This document shows positions 57,116 through 64,000 of a DNA stretch of 64,000 bases, piece by piece. The stretch comes from Sternotherus odoratus (taxonomy: Eukaryota; Chordata; Testudines; Kinosternidae). The translations under genes were made by a program, and so were the position numbers. Every line of letters starts with the position of its first letter. Position 1 is the stretch's first letter. The stretch lies in the NCBI GenBank assembly GCA_032164245.1, contig JAVMKO010000005.1, positions 56,839,442 to 56,903,441 of the forward strand, written 5' to 3'. Under the pieces are notes generated by a model. That model did not search any database and was not told the DNA's origin. It saw only the letters and a program-made list of their open reading frames with translations.

Positions 57116-58547
57116 TGAGAGTATGGATTGTGGCACTAGGCTGTTCTGTGTATATAAATAAAAAAATGAGCCCTTGTTTGTCTGACACTGATAACACATG
57201 AATGATTAACTAAATGCAAGCAGGGAACAAGTTTCAGCCTTCCACAGTGGTAAGAGAACATTAAAAACAAACAAAAAACACCCAGATCTCCTGTCCAGTG
57301 CAATATCTATTGAGAGTTTAAATACTCACGTCATGGCCCTATCACACAGTTTGATATAGTACCAAAAGCATCACGGCAGAACATTGATCCACTAGGATGG
57401 TTTGGTCCTTCAGCTACTGCATGAGTCTTAATCTTGCACTTCTCCATATTAATTTGACAGCTGCATGATATTTAATGCCACAAGCGTCAACCAGACACCT
57501 GTTGGAGGCTCAAGCAGTATCAGCCAGCCTCCGATGTCATACTTCATGGAGCAGCTAACACTTGCATTGGTCTCTTACTGTTTCACTACTTTTGTTTTGT
57601 GATAATATACCAGCAGCAACAACTTCAACAGGCCCTCTAAAATGTCAAGCTTTGCAAAAGTACTGGGGCAAAACTACAGCAGCATGTCATATGAGTCCCG
57701 TCACAAAAAATTGCACAGAAAAGGATGTAGGAAAAACATTAGAGTCATCAAAAGAGTTGATTAGAGATTTTGCAGTTTGTTTTTAATTCTCCCTATGTTT
57801 GGTACTAAAGATCCACACCCCTTTACACCTCACACCATCTCAGATCCCTGCAATACCCAATCGCAAGGGAATGTCCTCATTTTTGATGATTAAGTCATAA
57901 TTTCAAGGCCACACTTTTAAGAAGTGGCATCTAAGCTGCACCTGTGAGGTGGGAGTAGATATTTGGGTCTGCAAATCCTGTGTGTGTGCACAAGCATTTG
58001 TGCACCAATGTATAGTAGTTGCACGAGCAAATGGATGTGTGTGCATTTAGGCATGTGCAACTGCATGGTTTGCAGATAGGTACAGCCATGCATGTTTTTC
58101 AGGCAGAAATTTGGTACATACATTTCACAATTTGGCTCTTAGTATTAATTCAGGATTAAGATTTTTCTTCTATTAAAAATAATTAAGTTACATTTAACAT
58201 ACTGCAGGTGACAGCGCATTAGGTATGGGCAGAGTTATTAATTATTTTTTGTCAAATTTCTTGGTCAATGTATAGTCAGGGAAAATAATAAAAAAGTAAT
58301 AACAATAATGATCATAAAGAAATAAAAATAATTTGGAGTCTGTTCAAGAGCATCTGGTGGTTCAGATTTGGCCCATGGTCTGCCTATTGACTATCCCGGC
58401 ATAGGCATTTCTTCCATTATAAGACTACACCTGAGGTGATGCATCAAACCTCACTGGCACCCTCTGTGCACAGTGCCCTGAACTGAAGGATATAGCACCA
58501 GTCTGAAAATAGTCTGGTGACTCATTGCCCAAAGATCAGTCACTGTA
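57116..58547. other. No recognisable gene
   Basis: AT-rich. A GTGTGTG/TGCAC-rich patch lies near 57975-58050. No exon recognised. Confidence 0.4.
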
Positions 58548-58832
58548 TGTAGGTCTACACAGCAATTAGACACTCGCAGGGGGCCTGTGCCAGCTGATTC
58601 AAGCTTGTGGAGCTTAGGCTAAGGGGCTGGTTAATTGAAGCATAGGTGCCTAAGCTTGAGCTGGAGCCTGAGCTCTAGGACTCTGCGAGGTGGGAGCATC
58701 CAAAAGCTTGGGCTGCAGGCTGAGTCTAGAAGTCTATACAGTGATAAAATAGCCCCGCAGCCCGAGCCCTGGGAGCCTAAGTCAGGTGGCATGGGCTAGC
58801 TGCAGGTTTTTAATTTGCTGTGTAGACCTACA
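58548..58832. mobile_element. MITE with 'TGTAGGTCTACACAGCA' ends
   Basis: TGTAGGTCTACACAGCA (58548-58564) and its exact reverse complement TGCTGTGTAGACCTACA (58816-58832) bound 285 bp. ATTA/TAAT continues the repeat with a one-base gap. Internal AGCTT(G)GGCT-type words repeat. No target duplication visible. Same vocabulary as 13940, 25545 and 44490. Confidence 0.85.
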
Positions 58833-59178
58833 CCCTGTTTTGGTACCCAATTGTGTGTCACTTCAGTCCATTAAGAGGGGATGATGCTATGATGCCAAGC
58901 ATCTGAAGTGACAACTGGACGTCAGAGCAATCTCCGTGTTTGTTTGGTACAAAGACTCCTGGGGTCCCTTTAGTTGTAGGAACAAAGGAGATTTTTCTGA
59001 ATGGGAAATTGGGAACAAAATACCAGAAATACAACAGGGGAGCTCTTTCAGATTCTGAGGCCTTGAATCTTCCATCTATAGTTTTACTACTGTAGATCTA
59101 ATTAGTTAGTGGTTACGTATAATGATCTTCATGAAGCTTTTGTGTGTGATCTGTCTTGTGATCTAGCCTATCCATCCA
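58833..59178. other. No recognisable feature
   Basis: No repeat or gene recognised. Confidence 0.4.
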
Positions 59179-59293
59179 CCTGAAACTGGGTAACCAGTAT
59201 TAGGGGCGTTGTCCTATAGAGAACCTTATTACCCCATGCACCCCCACATCCCGATTGTTTCACACTTGCTATCTAGTCATCCTAACCTGAAAC
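59179..59293. mobile_element. hAT-type MITE (TAGGGTGACCAG family), copy 3
   Basis: The element at 59187-59285 (99 bp) starts TGGGTAACCAG, and near its right end reads CACACTTGCTATCTAGTCAT then CCTAA. It has an exact 8-bp duplication, CCTGAAAC, at 59179-59186 and 59286-59293. Shorter than copies 1 and 2 because part of the interior is missing. Confidence 0.88.
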
Positions 59294-61009
59294 AGAGAGT
59301 TTCCACAATACTGCAATCTTAAGACCTCATAAAGAAACTGTGAAATATTGAATCAGGCATGTCTAGTCTTGTGCTGGATTTCCCTAGTAGCAGCAGTCTT
59401 GTTTTGGGGGATAACCTAAGGATAACAATACCCTGGCATAGGTGAGACACTGCTGCAAGAGAAGGACCTCTGACTGCTCATACAGCTCTCTAAGAAAGGC
59501 TCAGGACTTGAATAGGAGGTGTAATGGCAGGCCAGGGTTCAGGTGCACTGGCAGACCTGCATTGGGAAGCTTGCTTAGTGCTGCATGCCAGAAATGGGCC
59601 CGTATTAAGATACCAGATCCAACCTCACTCTGTTTCTGGAAAAACTTGGGTCTGAAGACTATCTCCATTGCCCTCACTATGCCCAGCTAATCTCAGGATT
59701 ATCACCACAGTCAGGTCACATTACTGCATTAATATTGTATTTAGCTTGCTGGGCATGGCCTTTTCAGCTTAATCTCTTGCCGACGAAGGCCAATGCCTAC
59801 CATTCCTACACTTAGGTCATAGTAAGATGTTGGAACCCAGATCAGCTTGCATGAACATCTGGGGATATATGATGGTTTGACAGTAACAGGAATGTCTGTT
59901 GCTGCAGACTCAGGAGGGTGTAGAATAAGCTATCATGTCTGCCTTCCAGGCTCTGACATCCTCAGAACAATAGTACTTAATGATTAAGTGAATGCCCCCC
60001 GCCTGCCTTCTGCTCATTGGTAAATGCCAGGCATATTTGAATAGCTGCCATTTCACCTTCCATAGGGACCACCCTGGATTTAACAATACTTTTGGCTACA
60101 AGAGGTTCAGGCCACCAACCTCTCTTGGTTTATCCGAGGGTCGTTGGTTGGTACAGGAAAACTTTTGAGTCCAGTGTACAAAATGACATTGAAAATCAAG
60201 GAGCAGATTTTTCTTGTTTAGATTTCTTGCTCTCAGACACAATGGAAATCCTTGGGTTTCCTTAGAATGGGACCTCCTCCATATGCTTTCACTGGCTGTA
60301 GGAGCCAGATTTGCAATGAGGGGGCTGTGTTAATGACTGGGGACCCAGATGGCGTGCCGAGAGGAAGCAGCTACTATTGCAATCATTGTCAGTTTGGACA
60401 GAAAAATTTTGACCAGTGCTTTTCCTGTTTCAAGACAGCTCCAAATTATCATTTTTTTAGAAGCACAGGTTCCAGGAATCCTGGGAGAATATGCACAAGG
60501 AACCCAGGGATAATTGGGATCATGGTAGGGAGGAGGGAGTGGCGAGTGAGATAATACAAGGATAGGAACCCTAATGTGAAGGTCTCATGCAGCTGTATCA
60601 GTGGTTGGCTTGACATAAGGACCATGATACCCCGTTTATAGCTTGCTGTAGGTCAGAGGAAGGAGGCATCCGTAGTGAGGAGCAGATCAGAGATCGGAGT
60701 CCATTCCAGGAGAAGGAACTAGGGAGCAAGGATGATTAACTGCATTGTGTGTTCTAAAGTAAAGCAACACTTTTCAGCATGTCTGAATCAGGTTGATTTC
60801 TGATACAGTTGTGTACATATAAAAGCTTAATTATTTTGCCTGGCCTGGCAGTAAACCTTAATGCTCTGATTATAAAGGGCAGATTATAAAGTATTCAAGA
60901 GAAATAAAAATAACATTTTACACTTTTCACTTTTATCTGAGTATCCAAGATCTAGGTATCAAAGACATCTTCCCTTGCAGATATCACTTTATTGTTTAAA
61001 TCTAACAGG
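59294..61009. other. No gene recognised; one odd 100-codon frame
   Basis: The plus-strand frame 60252-60554 is Cys-rich in the middle (YYCNHCQFGQ, FDQCFSCF), which superficially resembles a zinc-binding pattern. Spacing and flanks match no finger family I know, so I treat it as chance. Confidence 0.3.
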
Positions 61010-61110
61010 ACTGTGAGAGTTAGGTAAGTAATAGTATCAGTCCATTTACAGATGAGCAAACTAAGGCACAGACAGTAACATTTTCAAAAGCTCCTCTTAT
61101 GTGAGCTATG
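61010..61110 (-). repeat. MIR-like SINE fragment
   Basis: GAGTTAGGTAAGTAATAGTA, CAGTCCATTTACAGATGAGC and 'AAACTAAGGCACAGACAGTA': minus-strand MIR-like body. Confidence 0.65.
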
Positions 61111-61184
61111 AACCCATGTCCTATTTTAAAAGGTATTTTAGGAGCTTAGCTCCCTTTGAGTTTTGTGGAAATTAAGCTTCTCCG

Positions 61185-61570
61185 AAAAGCTGGTTGGGAA
61201 TTTTTCAATGAAATGCCAAGTTTTTGAAACCGATACTTTTCATGGGAAAGAGTCTGTTTCAACAAATTTCTCAACTCAAAAATGTTTTGAAGAAAACAAG
61301 AGGTTTAAAATGGTCAAAATCCCATTTCAGTGTTTGCAAAATGAAACATTCTGGTTTTCTGAGTCTATGTGACTTTTTGTTTAGAAATTTAAATAAATGA
61401 GAGTAAAAAATCCTTTTTCAGAAAGGTCAAAATTGACACGAAACATTTCAAAATAATTAAAATGAAGCATTTCGATTGACCTAAGCTGAAGTTTATTATT
61501 ATTATTATTGGTTCATGGAAATTTTAGAGATTTCAGCTTTTTGTTTTGATTCAAGATGGGAGAAAATTTT
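61185..61570. repeat. GAAAATTT-rich interspersed repeat, copy 5
   Basis: AAGCTGGTTGGGAATTTTTC, GAAACCGATACTTTTCATGG, AAAATGTTTTGAAG and GGGAGAAAATTTTCAAAAC words. Includes a (TTA)n run at 61492-61510. The most complete copy in the window. Confidence 0.45.
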
Positions 61571-61689
61571 CAAAACTTCCCCACCCCACTCTGCTCTTAA
61601 GTCAATTAGGTGCTTTTGAAAATGTTTCCCAAGGTCTGATTTTTACACGTGATGAACATCAGCTCCTATTGATTTCAAAGGGCGTTAAA

Positions 61690-61825
61690 GTTGTACAGTG
61701 CCACAGATGCCAGGGTCATCAGTGATTTGCCCAGGGTCACACCATGAATTAATGGCAGACCTGGGAAAAAAACTCAGAACTTCTAACTACAAGTCCCATG
61801 CTCTGATCACTAGCTCACGCTCTTG
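61690..61825 (-). repeat. MIR-like SINE fragment
   Basis: GATTTGCCCAGGGTCACACC, 'AATTAATGGCAGACCTGGG' and 'CAAGTCCCATGCTCTGATCA'; minus-strand SINE body. Confidence 0.7.
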
Positions 61826-63131
61826 TGTGTCCTGAGCTAGGGTGAGTTATCCAATCCCTCACACATCAGAGAATCTTCGAAGACAGAAAGAATTCCTGTC
61901 TTGTCTTGTCTTGTCTTCTCCATAGCCTTTCTCCTCGGTATACAGAGCATGTTCGTAGGATGAGGAGAGGAGGTGTTATGTACAGGGAGAGAAGGCTTCA
62001 TTACTGGAATATTTTAAAGAGCAAATGAAGACTTGCTGATTATTTTTGTTCTTTTGATGTGACATTTCTCCCCCACTGCATTTGTTGCCTCTAAACCCCT
62101 AAGGCATCTGGGAAAACTGAGATGCTTGCCTGTGGGCTGTGAATTGACTTCTGCCAGCAGAGACTTCATTACTGGCACTTAGGAAGCCATTTACTTAATA
62201 ATGTGGTATAACTGGGAAGATGTAAATCAAAGCTGTTTTCAAATGGCTTCATCCACCCCTGCAAGTGAAATGTGGGCGGCTTAGTCATTCCTGTCTCTCT
62301 CAAGTCCCTTTCTGCTGTCCTTGGCACTCTGATTGGGGTACGTGGGAGATTTATTACCCGGATCACTTTAAAATAAATAATCTCTTTAGTTTTTGTAGAG
62401 AGACACACAAACTAGAGTTTGGATCCTTCTGCTTCTTTTTGGCTGGTACCTTGTTCGAATGGGTAAGACATGCAAGATAGTCTTTACTGATCCTTTTGCA
62501 AACATGTGTACACACAGATGCCAAACATACTGAGTAACTGGCTTGTTCTTAGCACTGGATGCCAACTTTCATGTAGATGCAGTCACACGCCTGGTATGTC
62601 TGTGGAGTAGGGCATGATTCTCTCCTCTGCTACACTGATTTCATGCTGCTGCTACTTCATGGATTTCAATACATGTAAAACTGGCATCGCAGAATGGAGA
62701 AACAGACCTCCTGCCCTATATTTGCTTGTGCCCATATCTCTACCCTTGAACCTATAGGATCTGTTGTCCTGCCAAAGCTTGTCTCAGGAATGGAGACCAC
62801 AGGGGCATCTTCCTGTGTAATGGGAGGGCAGACTGACTGAGCTGATATGATATCTTTGGTTTGCTATATTAAGATAAAAATATACTACACGAAAGGAAAC
62901 TTTTTCCACAGGAAAAAGCATAACATTCACTATTGTAGGTTACTTCGTGATAATGAAAGGAAAGGGATTTCAAATCTATCTTCCGTACTAGGGATAAATA
63001 CACTATTCAATCTGCATAACTGGAAGGATAAATTAATTGCAAGCACCCCCCTAACACAAAAGGGTTATGTGAACCTACCCAGAAGTTATGGATGGGGTGT
63101 GAGGAGGACTTCTGCTGAGAATCATTTTGAA
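61826..63131. other. No gene recognised
   Basis: A (TCTTG)n microsatellite of about four units lies at 61897-61916. Otherwise short chance frames, the longest 95 codons at 62847-63134. Confidence 0.4.
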
Positions 63132-63484
63132 TAATGTGCAGAGGTGCCAACTTCCCCAGTTCCTAGGGAGGGAAGAAGGGTTTGACTCCTGCTTCACCCC
63201 AGACCCCAGCCCTACTCCACTCCTTCCCCCAAGCTCCTGCCCCCGCTCTGTCCATATCCAGTTCTGCTCCCTCCCTCTGCCTCTTCCTGCTACTGCTCCT
63301 CCTCATCTCCCCAGCATCTCCTGAATGCTGTTGAACAGCTGATCCATGGCCTCTGGGTGGTGCTGGGGGGGATGGGGAGGAGCTGATCAGCAGGGCTGCC
63401 GGTAGGTGCTGAGCACCCACAATATTTTTATGTGGGTGCTCCAGCCCTGGAGTACCCACAGAGTCAGTGCCTTTGGTAATGTGT
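63132..63484. mobile_element. GC-rich hAT-type MITE, 'AGAGGTGCCAAC' family, copy 2
   Basis: The element at 63140-63476 starts AGAGGTGCCAACTT. It ends GAGTCAGTGCCTTTGG, with the inner part TGGGTGCTCCAGCCCTGGAG shared with 29585-30006. The flanks are TAATGTGC (63132-63139) and TAATGTGT (63477-63484), an 8-bp duplication with one change. It contains C-rich tracts and a 98-codon minus-strand frame that is an artefact of base composition. Confidence 0.82.
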
Positions 63485-64000
63485 GTGTGTTTGAGGGAAG
63501 GGAGAGCCGCAAAAACACAGACTCAGAGGCAAAAAGCAAGAAAGCCAAGCAGCAGCCCATGAGCACAGTCTGCGAGAGCTTTTGGGTCTAGGTTTGGGAG
63601 TGTAAGCTAAGAAACAATTCTTTTCCTCCTGTGTATGGAGAAGCAGGACCTTGTAGATTTTTTTAAAATAAACAAGTTTTCATCAAAGAAAATACCAAAT
63701 TCCATCATCAATTTCTATCCCCATCTAAAACATCGCCAGGATCTTGAATGTTGACTAGGTGCTTGGGGCCAAAAGGGGGCTACAACGTCATACATGCAAC
63801 TTGCAAATCCTGTCCTAGGAGGGGAAATCTTTGTGCCATAGCATGTGTAGTGCTTTGGTTTCTTCTCCAGATTTGCTTGCTGGGGACTGGTAGGTTGCAG
63901 TATCTCCATATAATTCCTATGGAATCCATCATTGGAAGGCACAACATGCATTTCTGCTATTGCACATGTGACATGTCAGCTGAAAGGGAGGGAGGGGGAG
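63485..64000. other. No recognisable feature
   Basis: Short stretch to the window end. A GGGAGGGAGG run at the last 15 bases. Confidence 0.4.

Noticed and set aside
60252..60554. Cys-rich frame as a zinc-binding protein
   Set aside because: Cysteine spacing fits no known finger and there are no supporting flanking motifs or exons.
1..64000. CRISPR arrays, operons, bacterial promoters or terminators
   Set aside because: The repeat content is clearly vertebrate, and no regularly spaced short repeats or dense long frames exist.

Overview
The window looks like vertebrate nuclear DNA, AT-rich and non-coding, and a turtle is the most likely source. The evidence is the repeat set: CR1 LINE copies of the subfamilies I know from turtle genomes, short retroelements ending in a conserved 'ACACGGCTAC' motif, a tRNA-derived SINE with a CR1-like tail, many MIR-like SINEs, hAT-type miniature transposons with 8-bp target duplications, and one LTR. 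A crocodilian or other sauropsid is less likely but not excluded from sequence alone. I found no protein-coding exon, rRNA gene or functional tRNA gene. The longest open frame (205 codons, 29426-30043) lies in a GC-rich repeat. Two unexplained single-copy-looking frames (24510-25034 and 26467-26973) match no family I recognise. The stretch is either intergenic or a large intron.

Layout. 1-6.7 kb: mostly featureless, with a CR1 tail fragment (3447-3605), a MIR-like SINE and a degenerate CCCTAA-like tract (4.2-4.56 kb). 6.7-7.1 kb: a fold-back retroelement insertion with a 13-bp target duplication. 7.1-16.8 kb: almost no recognisable repeats, plus one TG/AG microsatellite. 16.8-19.2 kb: a hAT MITE, then a minus-strand CR1 that was itself hit by another hAT MITE. 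22.5-31 kb: dense short MITEs and SINEs, including a SINE nested in an older palindromic repeat. 31-35.2 kb: quiet and AT-rich. 35.2-46.4 kb: hAT and Tigger-like MITEs, a second fold-back insertion (40878-41077), and two inverted copies of one hAT family. 46.4-48.2 kb: a decayed Ty3/Gypsy retrotransposon running from gag zinc knuckles to integrase. 51.1-53.8 kb: two plus-strand CR1 copies, one split by a 759-bp solo LTR. 54-64 kb: more MITEs and MIR-like SINEs.

How the parts relate. No genes act together here; the record is one of nested transposition. CR1 supplies the reverse transcriptase whose 3' tail the SINE imitates. Non-autonomous hAT and Tigger elements would have depended on transposases encoded elsewhere. 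The observation I rate highest is that the short retroelement family at 6.7, 37.7, 40.9 and 56.3 kb carries a hammerhead-ribozyme-like core and twice inserted as a head-to-head inverted pair, a pattern reminiscent of Penelope-like elements.
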